Below, piece by piece: positions 1 through 6,307 of a DNA stretch of 19,911 nucleotides (position 1 is its first letter; each line of letters starts with the position of its first letter). The translations under genes were made by a program, and so were the position numbers. Under the pieces are notes generated by a model, which was not told where the DNA came from, made no database searches, and was given only the letters and a program-made list of their open reading frames with translations. Source of the stretch: CAVPHV01 sp964465915 (GTDB lineage Bacteria > Actinomycetota > Acidimicrobiia > Spongiisociales > UBA5794). Location of the stretch: contig CAYXMJ010000035.1 in NCBI GenBank assembly GCA_964465915.1, positions 1-19,911 of the forward strand. The letters run 5' to 3'.

Positions 1-720
1 GGCGGCGCCGTCACCTTCGACGCCAAGCCGGAGGAGTACGAGGTGGTCCTCGCCCCGGAATGCGTGGCGACGATCGCCGTCTTCCTCGCGGTCTACGGCT
101 TCAACGCCAAGGCAGCGCTCGAAGGTCAGTCGTTTGCCCGCGTTGGGGATGCCCAGTTCGATCCGCGGATTGATCTCGTCGATGACGTCACCGACCGGCG
201 CGCCCTCGGCGTTGCGTTCGACTCCGAGGGGACGCCCAAGCAGCGACTGGCCCTCATCGATGCCGGAGTGACCAGCGCGCTGGCGCACGATCGGCGAACG
301 GCGCGCAAGGCGGGCACGGTGTCCACCGGCCACGCCACGCCGGGTTCCGACGTGTGGGGCCCGATGGCCCACACGCTTTTTCTCCGGGAGGGTCACACTG
401 CGGTGGACGAAATGGTCGCCGCCGTCGAGCGTGGCATCTTCGTGGCCACCTTCAACTACTGCAGGGTGCTCGATCCCAAGTCCCTGGTGGTCACCGGCCT
501 CACGCGCAACGGGACGTTCATGATCGAGAACGGCAAGATCACCGGGGCGGTTTCCAACCTGCGGTTCACCCAGTCGTTTGTCGCTGCCCTCGGCCCCGGC
601 AACGTGCTCAGCATCGGCGACGATGCCCGCTTTGGTGACTCGGAGTTCGGCCCCGGAATGGCCCACGTGCCATCCGTGCGGCTTGGCTCGTGGAACTTCA
701 CCGGCGGGGCCGACGGTTGA
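1..720 (+). CDS. TldD/PmbA-family metallopeptidase-related protein, C-terminal part (5' truncated)
   Basis: The reading frame is open from the first base of the window and ends at TGA 718-720, so only the last 239 residues are visible. TldD/TldE (PmbA) proteins form a protease complex that processes modified peptides and is also linked to general peptide turnover. The visible part matches the family's C-terminal domain. It has a segment in which the chain returns to a conserved DPKSLVVTGLTRNGTF stretch (about residues 156-171 of the visible part), then an IENGKI turn, a NLRFTQS strand and a final FNFTG-like end (WNFTGG). The metal-binding HExxxH region of TldD would lie upstream, so TldD and the non-catalytic TldE/PmbA partner cannot be told apart. 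The stop overlaps the start of the next gene (ATGA), so the two are probably co-transcribed. Family assignment is firm; the subtype is not. Confidence 0.85.
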   Translation, partial: GGAVTFDAKPEEYEVVLAPECVATIAVFLAVYGFNAKAALEGQSFARVGDAQFDPRIDLVDDVTDRRALGVAFDSEGTPKQRLALIDAGVTSALAHDRRTARKAGTVSTGHATPGSDVWGPMAHTLFLREGHTAVDEMVAAVERGIFVATFNYCRVLDPKSLVVTGLTRNGTFMIENGKITGAVSNLRFTQSFVAALGPGNVLSIGDDARFGDSEFGPGMAHVPSVRLGSWNFTGGADG

Positions 721-929
721 TGCGTTGGCGCGACCCGCTCCGTCCGATTGCCGAGTTTGCCGACCCGGCAGACGCCGACGATGCCTGGGCGCGTCTGCAG
801 GAGTTTGAGATCCCGGCCAGCGTCATCACCGACCCGGCCGTTCTCGGTCAGGACGCGGTCACCCGAGTGTGGGTGGCCCGTAGCCGGATCGAGGAGGCGC
901 AGCGCGCCATCGCCGACCTGATGCGGTGA
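720..929 (+). CDS. Small DUF2007-like protein
   Basis: This 69-residue soluble protein starts at ATG 720-722, overlapping the upstream TGA in an ATGA arrangement, which points to translational coupling. The frame is also open further upstream, but the ATG at the overlap is the sensible start. The sequence pattern is an early strand (PIAEFADPADADDAW), a helix (WARLQEFEIPASVI), and a later VWVARSRIEEAQRAIADL segment. It resembles DUF2007, the small ferredoxin-like-fold 'putative signal transducing protein' family, in which a helix following 'eA..l...gIp' precedes a 'V.V....eeA...l' helix. No catalytic residues are evident and the role is unknown. The gene ends 21 bases before a strong hairpin, so it is the last gene of its transcript. 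Confidence 0.6.
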   Translation: MRWRDPLRPIAEFADPADADDAWARLQEFEIPASVITDPAVLGQDAVTRVWVARSRIEEAQRAIADLMR

Positions 930-950
930 CGCCGGATACTCCGCAATGAG

Positions 951-975
951 AGAGACCCCGCATGGCGGGGTCTCT
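951..975. terminator. Bidirectional intrinsic terminator hairpin
   Basis: A perfect 11-bp stem (AGAGACCCCGC / GCGGGGTCTCT) with a 3-base ATG loop lies between the convergent stops of the DUF2007-like gene (929) and the thioredoxin gene (999). There is no long T tract on either side, as is common in high-GC genomes. Position and symmetry suggest it ends transcription from both sides. Confidence 0.75.
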
Positions 976-998
976 GTTGGTAGGTCCAGGGCGTGTGA

Positions 999-1430
999 TC
1001 AGACGGGGATGGGTCCATCCGATTCGCTGTGATCGTGGTCGTGGTCATGGTCATGACCACCGGCTTCGCCTGCTTCGGACTCGGCGATCTCGCGGCGGAC
1101 ATCGTCCATGTCGAGCGCTTGCGCCTGCTCGATGAGGTCCCGCAGGGCGGGCTCGGGGAGCGCGCCGGGCTGAGAGAAGATGCCGATCTGATTCCGGAAA
1201 ATCATGAGTGTCGGGATCGAGCGGATATTGAAATAGGCCGCCAGCTCTTGCTGCGCCTCGGTGTCGACCTTGGCGAACACGACGTCCGGATGATCCGCCG
1301 AAACCGTCTCATAGACCGGGGCGAACATCTTGCAGGGTCCGCACCAGTCGGCCCAGAAGTCGACCAGGACCATGTCGTTGTCGACGATCGTCGACTCAAA
1401 GCTGTCTTTTGTCAGTTCAAGCGTTGCCAC
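999..1430 (-). CDS. trxA: Thioredoxin with His/Asp-rich C-terminal tail
   Basis: This 143-residue protein is a cytoplasmic thiol-disulfide oxidoreductase. No signal peptide is visible. Residues 1-105 carry a standard thioredoxin fold: DFWADWCGPCK with active-site Cys30 and Cys33, and the cis-proline loop SIPTL (Pro73). Thioredoxins are usually about 105-110 residues. Here an acidic helix (about 106-122) is followed by Gly and an alternating HDHDHDHDH run at 126-134, then a short SESDGPIPV end. The tail has the composition of a divalent-metal-binding segment; that function is inferred. The start is GTG 1430-1428 with a GGAG Shine-Dalgarno 8 bases upstream (1439-1442). It is transcribed divergently from the ccm operon, and a CsoR/CstR-type palindrome sits in the shared control region. 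The core identification is secure. Confidence 0.93.
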   Translation of the reverse strand: MATLELTKDSFESTIVDNDMVLVDFWADWCGPCKMFAPVYETVSADHPDVVFAKVDTEAQQELAAYFNIRSIPTLMIFRNQIGIFSQPGALPEPALRDLIEQAQALDMDDVRREIAESEAGEAGGHDHDHDHDHSESDGPIPV

Positions 1431-1484
1431 TGAGTTATCTCCAATTCAAAGAACGTGTCGTCAACTCAACCAGTGAGGGCCCCC

Positions 1485-1490
1485 ATTATT
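1485..1490 (-). promoter_or_regulatory. Candidate -10 box of the thioredoxin gene
   Basis: Read on the minus strand this is AATAAT, five of six matches to TATAAT and the most AT-rich hexamer in the divergent region. It would start a transcript near 1478 with a leader of about 48 bases carrying the GGAG site. The -35 position would fall near 1508-1513, where no good match is seen. Such a promoter would place the 1495-1510 palindrome in the -10/-35 spacer, where a repressor would block it. Confidence 0.4.
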
Positions 1491-1494
1491 CCAC

Positions 1495-1510
1495 ATACCC
1501 AGGGGGGTAT
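1495..1510. promoter_or_regulatory. CsoR/CstR-type operator-like palindrome
   Basis: The 16-base site reads ATACCCAGGGGGGTAT, or ATACCCCCCTGGGTAT on the other strand. Perfect 6-bp arms ATACCC/GGGTAT flank a 4-base centre with a G/C tract. This layout is typical of operators of the CsoR/RcnR/CstR (DUF156) repressors, which sense copper, other metals, or persulfide. No regulator gene is in the window, so which family member binds, and the ligand, are unknown. It lies 65 bases upstream of the thioredoxin start and about 50 bases upstream of the ccmA -10 box, so thioredoxin is the likelier target. Confidence 0.55.
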
Positions 1511-1559
1511 ATCCGCGAGGGCTGGAGACCCGGACTCGGGCGGCCCATTGGAGGAGCCC

Positions 1560-1565
1560 TACACT
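1560..1565 (+). promoter_or_regulatory. -10 box of the ccm operon (leaderless ccmA)
   Basis: TACACT ends 8 bases before the ccmA GTG (1574), so the transcript should begin at or within a base or two of the start codon. The same geometry recurs before other genes in this window. No convincing -35 box is seen. The GGAGGAG at 1550-1556 lies upstream of the predicted transcript start and would not be in the mRNA. Confidence 0.5.
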
Positions 1566-1573
1566 CGCTCTCC

Positions 1574-2218
1574 GTGAGCTCTCACGATCCCCTGATCGAC
1601 CTGCGCGGGGTGGGCGCCCGGATGGGGGCGACCACGATTCTGCGCGATGTCGATGTCAGCGTGGCTCCCGGCGAGGCCGTTGGGCTGTTCGGCGCCAACG
1701 GAGCCGGCAAGACGACGCTGCTGCGCATCCTCGCCACCTTGCTGACGCCGTCGGCTGGTGACGGCACCATTCTCGGCGCACCGGTGACGGGGTCGGCTCG
1801 CTACGACGTCCGGCCCCAGATCAGCCTGATCGGACACGTCCCGGCCCTCTATCCGGAACTGACGTTGCGTGAGAACCTCCAGTTTGCGGCTCGAATTGGT
1901 GGACAGACCGATCAACGGGTCGATGAGGTGCTGGCCACGGTCGGCCTCGCCGATGCGGCCGACCGGCGGGGGGCGGCATGTTCGTACGGGATGCAACGCC
2001 GCGCCGAGTTCGCCAGGGAACTGATGCGGGCTCCGCGCCTGCTGCTGCTCGATGAACCACACACCGCGCTCGACGCCGCCGCAGTCGAACTCGTCGGCCA
2101 CATCACCGCGGGGGTGGTGAAACGGGGCGGCGCCGTGGTCGTCGTTTCCCACGACAGGACCAGGGTCGCTCCGATGGTTGATCGCACCCTGGAAATCGCC
2201 GGGGGGACGGTGCAATGA
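1574..2218 (+). CDS. ccmA: Heme exporter ATP-binding protein CcmA
   Basis: This is the 214-residue ATPase of the CcmABCD complex, which uses ATP hydrolysis to release holo-CcmE from CcmC during System I cytochrome c maturation. Visible motifs are Walker A GANGAGKT at residues 40-47, an ABC signature in the variant form SYGMQRR, Walker B LLLLDEP with a following TALD D-loop, and a switch His in VVSHD. Its length matches the 200-215 residues usual for CcmA. The frame is open upstream to 1409, but that extension has no family similarity. GTG 1574 sits directly after a TACACT -10 box and is followed by a typical CcmA beginning (IDLRGVGARMG). It is the first gene of a run in which each start overlaps the previous stop; here ATGA joins it to ccmB. 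Confidence 0.9.
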   Translation: MSSHDPLIDLRGVGARMGATTILRDVDVSVAPGEAVGLFGANGAGKTTLLRILATLLTPSAGDGTILGAPVTGSARYDVRPQISLIGHVPALYPELTLRENLQFAARIGGQTDQRVDEVLATVGLADAADRRGAACSYGMQRRAEFARELMRAPRLLLLDEPHTALDAAAVELVGHITAGVVKRGGAVVVVSHDRTRVAPMVDRTLEIAGGTVQ

Positions 2219-2883
2219 GCAGTCTCTCGACCCAGATGGCGGCCGTGACGCGACGCGACCTCGAGCGGGAACGGCGCACCGGTGAGGTGCTGTGGATCAC
2301 GATCCCCTTCGGAGCGATTGCCCTGATCCTGGTGCCGATGGCGGTGGGTGCCGATGTCCCGCTGCTCCGCCAAATCGGGCCTGGTCTGTATTGGGTGGTC
2401 GTCATGCTCTTCGGGGTGCTCATCGCGGTGCGGCGCACCAGCATGGAAACCCCGGCGCAACGCGACCTGCTTGCTCTGCTCGGGATCGACCCTGCTGCTG
2501 TGTTCGGCGGACGGGCGATGGCGAGCGGCCTGATGCTGCTGGTCTTCGAGCTCATCGTTGGTGCGGTTGCTGTCTTGTTCTACGACATCGACCTGAGTGG
2601 TTGGCCCTGGCTCTTGCTGGTCCTGCCGCTGGCTGCTGCTGGTCTCGCTGCCCTGGGCACGATCGCCGGTTCGATCGCCACGAACGCCACCGTCGGCCCG
2701 GCGCTCATCCCGCTGATCGTTGCACCGCTGGCCGTCCCACTGCTGTTGGCCGCGTCGGAAATCGTTGAGGGCTTGCGCACGGACAGCGGTATCCTGCGCT
2801 GGCTGCTCCTCATGGTCATCGTCGACCTGGTGCTCTGCATCGCCGGCGTTGTGACCGCCCGCCCGTTACAGGAGACCCAATGA
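2215..2883 (+). CDS. ccmB: Heme exporter membrane protein CcmB
   Basis: This 222-residue integral membrane protein is the permease partner of CcmA in cytochrome c maturation. It begins with a short cytoplasmic amphipathic stretch (VTRRDLERERRTGEVLW), typical of CcmB, followed by about six hydrophobic helices. Features shared with the family include a conserved charged loop after helix 2 (RRTSMETPAQRDLLALLGIDPAAVFGG, given in part) and an ATNATVGPALIPLIVAPLAVP helix (in part) that resembles CcmB's 'll.lPl..P.li' segment. ATG 2215-2217 overlaps the ccmA stop (ATGA). The gene ends in another ATGA overlap with ccmC. Its identity rests on sequence pattern plus its fixed place between ccmA and ccmC. 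Confidence 0.88.
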   Translation: MSSLSTQMAAVTRRDLERERRTGEVLWITIPFGAIALILVPMAVGADVPLLRQIGPGLYWVVVMLFGVLIAVRRTSMETPAQRDLLALLGIDPAAVFGGRAMASGLMLLVFELIVGAVAVLFYDIDLSGWPWLLLVLPLAAAGLAALGTIAGSIATNATVGPALIPLIVAPLAVPLLLAASEIVEGLRTDSGILRWLLLMVIVDLVLCIAGVVTARPLQETQ

Positions 2884-3629
2884 CCGACGCGTCGAGTGAC
2901 GCGAAGACCTTGCGATGGCTGGACCTTGCAGCCGCCGGAGCGCTGCTGGTGGCGCTCGGCTTTGCCTTGTTCAGTCCGCCCGACGTCATTCAGGGCGACC
3001 TGACTCGAATGATGTACATCCATGTGCCGACCATCCTGGTGGCCTACGGAGCCTTTGCGGTGACCACGGTCGCCACCATTGGGTACCTGATCACCAAGTC
3101 GCTCAAGTGGGACACTATCGCCGCCTCCTCTGCCGAGGTCGGTGTCGTCTTTCTCGGGCTCGCCATCGCCACCGGCATGATTTGGGGCAAGCCGGTGTGG
3201 GGGGTGTGGTGGACCTGGGACGCCCGGCTGACGACGACGGCGATCATGTTCTTCATCTATCTCGGCTATCTCGGCCTGCGGCGCTCGATCCCGGATCCTG
3301 TGGCGAGAGCGCAACGCTCGGCCATCCTCGGCATCGTCGCCGTCGTCCAGATCCCGATTGTCCACTTCTCGGTGCAGTGGTGGAACGCCCTGCACCAGGC
3401 GCCCACCATCCTGAGGCCGGGCGACCCCCAGATCGACAGCCCGCTGCTTGGCGCCCTGCTGGTCGGCCTCTTCGCCTTCGCCATCGTGTACGTGTGGCTG
3501 CTGGTGCGGCGGGTCCAGCTGGCCAACCTCGATGCCGAACTCGAGGCCCGTGATGCCGCGCCGGATGTGCCGATGGCGGGAGAAGCCGTCTCCGCCCCCG
3601 ACCTCTCCGACGGCGGGGCGGTGTCATGA
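2880..3629 (+). CDS. ccmC: Heme-handling membrane protein CcmC
   Basis: CcmC (249 residues) binds heme at the outer face of the cytoplasmic membrane and loads it onto CcmE. The tryptophan-rich WWD motif, WWTWDARLT, lies at residues 110-118. The two heme-ligating histidines are visible: His48 in MYIHVP and His172 in WWNALHQ. They are 124 residues apart, the same spacing as His60 and His184 of E. coli CcmC. Six membrane helices are apparent, and a charged, Ala/Pro-rich C-terminal tail of about 35 residues extends past the core. The start ATG 2880 overlaps the ccmB stop. The end overlaps the ccmD start (ATGA at 3626). Confidence 0.95.
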   Translation: MTDASSDAKTLRWLDLAAAGALLVALGFALFSPPDVIQGDLTRMMYIHVPTILVAYGAFAVTTVATIGYLITKSLKWDTIAASSAEVGVVFLGLAIATGMIWGKPVWGVWWTWDARLTTTAIMFFIYLGYLGLRRSIPDPVARAQRSAILGIVAVVQIPIVHFSVQWWNALHQAPTILRPGDPQIDSPLLGALLVGLFAFAIVYVWLLVRRVQLANLDAELEARDAAPDVPMAGEAVSAPDLSDGGAVS

Positions 3630-3748
3630 GCGACTGGGGCTGGGTCACCTTCGGCTACGTGGTGGTCTACGGCGGTGTTGTTGCCTACGGCGCCTCTCTG
3701 CTGTGGCGGACCAAGGTGGCGCGCCGCAAGCTAAAGGCACGTGGTTGA
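3626..3748 (+). CDS. ccmD: CcmD-like small membrane protein
   Basis: This 40-residue protein lies between ccmC and ccmE, exactly where ccmD is found in System I operons. ATG 3626-3628 overlaps the ccmC stop and TGA is at 3746-3748. The sequence has a short aromatic N-terminus (SDWGWVTFGYVVVYG), one hydrophobic helix (about residues 8-27), and a basic C-terminus (RTKVARRKLKARG). This is the standard CcmD plan: a single helix with a positive inside end. CcmD tethers CcmC to CcmAB and is needed for release of holo-CcmE. Sequence conservation in this family is low, so the call depends mainly on position, size and topology. Confidence 0.8.
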   Translation: MSDWGWVTFGYVVVYGGVVAYGASLLWRTKVARRKLKARG

Positions 3749-3749
3749 T

Positions 3750-4271
3750 ATGANNNNNNNNNNNNNNNNNNNNNNNNNNNNNNNNNNNNNNNNNNNNNNN
3801 NNNNNNNNNNNNNNNNNNNNNNNNNNNNNNNNNNNNNNNNNNNNNNNNNNNNNGCGGTATTGGCGCTTCCTCGTCCCGGCCGCCCTGCTGGTGGTCGTGC
3901 TCGTCGTACTTCTCATCAACCTGTCGAGCAGCCTCGTGTACTTCATCACTCCGACCGAGCTGATCGCAGAGGATGACGACGACACGGCGCGGCGGAGGCT
4001 GGGCGGCCAGGTCGTTGCCGGCACCGTCGTCGAGGACACCGAGGGGATTCGGTTCGACGTGACGGACGGGCGCGAAACCGTGGCGGTCTTCCATTCCGGG
4101 GCGCCCCAGCAGTTGTTCCAGGAGGGCATCGGCGTTGTGGTCGAAGGCACTTGGAACGGGTCGGAGTTCCACTCCGATGTGATGCTGGTCAAGCACGACG
4201 AGCAATACCGCACCGAGGACGGCACGGAGTACGACCACGAGGACCAGGCCGAGGATTCGGCGGCGCCATGA
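3750..4271 (+). CDS. ccmE: Heme chaperone CcmE (interrupted by assembly gap)
   Basis: CcmE is a membrane-anchored periplasmic-side heme chaperone that binds heme covalently and passes it to CcmF/CcmH. The likely start is ATG 3750-3752, one base after the ccmD stop; the next 100 bases (3754-3853) are Ns. After the gap come RYWR, one membrane helix (about 15-20 residues of Leu/Val) and the OB-fold domain, including VYFITPTEL, RLGGQVVAGTV, VTDGRETVAVFHSG and VVEGTWNG. The covalent heme-binding site is intact as KHDEQY: His codon at 4194-4196 and Tyr at 4206-4208. This is the classical HxxxY form and not the CxxxY variant. An acidic Asp/Glu-rich tail follows. Exact length and frame across the gap are unknown. 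It ends in an ATGA overlap with ccmF. Confidence 0.88.
   Translation: MXXXXXXXXXXXXXXXXXXXXXXXXXXXXXXXXXXRYWRFLVPAALLVVVLVVLLINLSSSLVYFITPTELIAEDDDDTARRRLGGQVVAGTVVEDTEGIRFDVTDGRETVAVFHSGAPQQLFQEGIGVVVEGTWNGSEFHSDVMLVKHDEQYRTEDGTEYDHEDQAEDSAAP
3754..3853. other. Assembly gap of exactly 100 Ns inside ccmE
   Basis: A run of exactly 100 N is the usual placeholder for a scaffold gap of unknown size. It hides only the cytoplasmic N-terminus of CcmE. In the family only some 5-20 residues precede the membrane helix that resumes just after the gap, so the true missing sequence may be nearer 15-60 bases. Confidence 0.95.
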
Positions 4272-6307
4272 TCGCCGTCATCGGCTACCTGGGAATCCTG
4301 GTGGCGCTGGGAGCCTCGGTGAAGCTGGCCATCGATGGCATTCGGTTGGCGCGCCGCGACGAGTTTGACGCCACCGGGTTGAAGCGCGATGCCCTGCTCC
4401 TCCTCATCGGAGCCATCGTTGCGTTTGTAGCCCTCGAGGGGGCGATTCTCGCCCACGACTTCAGCATTGAGTACGTTGCCGACAACACAGCAACCACCAC
4501 CCCGCTCGTCTTCCTCCTCGCCAGCGGGTGGGCGGCGCTCGAGGGCAGCATCGTGTTGTGGGGCATCGTGCTCGCCGGCTTCGGCTACCTCGTCGCCCGG
4601 CGAGTCGGCAACGGAGATGGGCTCGGCGCCGGCGCTCTGGGCGTCGTCGGGTTGGTCGCCATCTTCTGGTTTGGGCTCATGGCCACGACGGCGAATCCGT
4701 TCAGGATCTGTACCGAGGTGATTGAGGGCGTCTGCGCGGCGTCAACGTGGCTGCCGGTCGGCTCGGCCGTGGCGCCCCTCGAAGGGACGGGACCGAACCC
4801 GTTGCTGCAGAACCACATCCTGATGGCCGTCCACCCACCCATGCTCTACGTGGGGTACGTCGGGTTCACGATTCCCTATGCCTTTGCCATGTCGGCGATG
4901 TGGCGGGGAGACCAAGGAAGCGTCTGGCTGGAACGCACCCACCGCTGGTCGGTGGTGGCATGGACGTTCCTCACCTTCGGCATCATCCTCGGCGGATGGT
5001 GGTCGTACGAGGTGCTCGGCTGGGGTGGGTACTGGGCGTGGGATCCGGTTGAAAACGCCGCCATCTTGCCGTGGCTGATCGGCACCGCGTTTCTCCACTC
5101 GGCGGTGGTGCAGCGTCGTCGCGGCATGCTCCAGGCCTGGAACCTCGTGCTCATCATCTCGACGTTTGCGCTGACCATCTTCGGCACTTTCCTCACCCGT
5201 TCGGGCACCATCTTCTCGGTCCACAGCTTCACTCAATCCCCGGTTGGGCCTGCCTTGTTGGTCTTCCTCGGAATCGTCCTGGTCGGCTCGTTCGGCCTCT
5301 TCGCCTGGCGCTCGCACTTGGTGGCGTCCGCGCCCCGGCTCGAGTCGCTGGCCAGCCGCGAAGGTGTGTTTCTTGCCAACAACCTGCTGCTCACCCTGTT
5401 CGCCTTCACCGTCCTGGTCGGGACGATGTACCCGCTGATCCTCGAGGCGTTCGCCGGCCGGGAAGTCACGGTGGGTCGGCCGTTCTTCGATCGAGCCACC
5501 ATCCCCATTGCTTTCGCCTTGTTGCTGGCAATGGGGATCGGTCCGGTCACCCCGTACCGGGTAGCCCGCCCCGACGTCGTCTGGAGGCGAATCCGCAGCC
5601 CGCTCACCGTCGGCCTGTTTGCCGGAGCGCTTGCCGTGGTGGCCGGCGTCTGGTCGGTCGCCGTCGTGATCGTGGTCGTGCTCGGCACCTTTGTGATCAG
5701 TGTGATCGTGCGCGCCCTGTGGGTCCGGTGGCAGGCGGGCCGCGACGCTCCGGAGGACGGGCCCAGCCTGTTGCGGATCGTGCGCAATGACCCGGGGTAT
5801 TGGGGGGGCCAGCTTGCTCACATCGGGGTGGCGCTGATGGCGATCGCCATCGCCGCCTCGAGCGCCCTGGCGGTGCGCAACGAAGTCCGTCTCGAAGTGG
5901 GCCAAGCCGTCGTCGTCGATGACTACTGCGTGGTGTACGACGGCCCGGTCAACCGCACCGAACCCAACCGCATCGTCCAAGGAGTCGCGGTGCGAGTCCT
6001 GCGAGCCGACTGCTCCACCGAGGTTGCTTCGCTGCAACCCAGGGTCAACGTCTACAACAACTCGTCTCAGCCGGTGGCCACCCCCGCGGTCCACACCGGT
6101 CTGATCGAGGACGTGTACCTCAGTATCGCCGGTGGTGGTGCCGACGCCGTGACCCTCGACGTCTTCGTGTTCCCGCTGATGTGGCTCCTGTGGGCGGGCG
6201 GGCTGATCACGGTTGCCGGTGGGGCCTGGTCGCTGCTGGCAGTCAAGCCCAAGCGCCGGGTGCTGCCCCCCGAGGTAGACAGGGTGAGCGAGGACCTAGA
6301 TGTCTGA
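4268..6307 (+). CDS. ccmF: Cytochrome c heme lyase subunit CcmF
   Basis: CcmF (679 residues) is the large polytopic membrane subunit of the heme lyase that attaches heme to apocytochrome c. The WWD motif WGGYWAWDPVENA is at residues 252-264. Conserved histidines are seen at His189 (HPPMLYVGYVGF, the start of a helix typical of CcmF) and His277 (TAFLHSAVVQ). More than a dozen hydrophobic helices are evident, with a soluble domain near the C-terminus (about 545-640) before the last helix. The frame is open back to 4151, but ATG 4268 overlaps the ccmE stop and begins with a membrane helix as in the family. The C-terminal domain has two Cys (in DDYCVVYDG and RADCSTEV) that could be disulfide bonded; this is inferred. 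The stop overlaps ccmH by 8 bases. Confidence 0.95.
   Translation: MIAVIGYLGILVALGASVKLAIDGIRLARRDEFDATGLKRDALLLLIGAIVAFVALEGAILAHDFSIEYVADNTATTTPLVFLLASGWAALEGSIVLWGIVLAGFGYLVARRVGNGDGLGAGALGVVGLVAIFWFGLMATTANPFRICTEVIEGVCAASTWLPVGSAVAPLEGTGPNPLLQNHILMAVHPPMLYVGYVGFTIPYAFAMSAMWRGDQGSVWLERTHRWSVVAWTFLTFGIILGGWWSYEVLGWGGYWAWDPVENAAILPWLIGTAFLHSAVVQRRRGMLQAWNLVLIISTFALTIFGTFLTRSGTIFSVHSFTQSPVGPALLVFLGIVLVGSFGLFAWRSHLVASAPRLESLASREGVFLANNLLLTLFAFTVLVGTMYPLILEAFAGREVTVGRPFFDRATIPIAFALLLAMGIGPVTPYRVARPDVVWRRIRSPLTVGLFAGALAVVAGVWSVAVVIVVVLGTFVISVIVRALWVRWQAGRDAPEDGPSLLRIVRNDPGYWGGQLAHIGVALMAIAIAASSALAVRNEVRLEVGQAVVVDDYCVVYDGPVNRTEPNRIVQGVAVRVLRADCSTEVASLQPRVNVYNNSSQPVATPAVHTGLIEDVYLSIAGGGADAVTLDVFVFPLMWLLWAGGLITVAGGAWSLLAVKPKRRVLPPEVDRVSEDLDV

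Noticed and set aside
1029..1433. Plus-strand open frame of 134 codons opposite the thioredoxin gene
   Set aside because: It is antisense to a clear thioredoxin, and its Val/Met-rich start is the reverse of the His/Asp tail repeat.
1550..1556. GGAGGAG as ribosome binding site of ccmA
   Set aside because: It is 17 bases from the GTG and upstream of the -10 box, so it is probably not transcribed.
4742..6094. Minus-strand open frame of 450 codons opposite ccmF
   Set aside because: The product is hydrophilic, full of His/Asp/Gln/Arg and lacks motifs. The plus strand encodes an intact CcmF.
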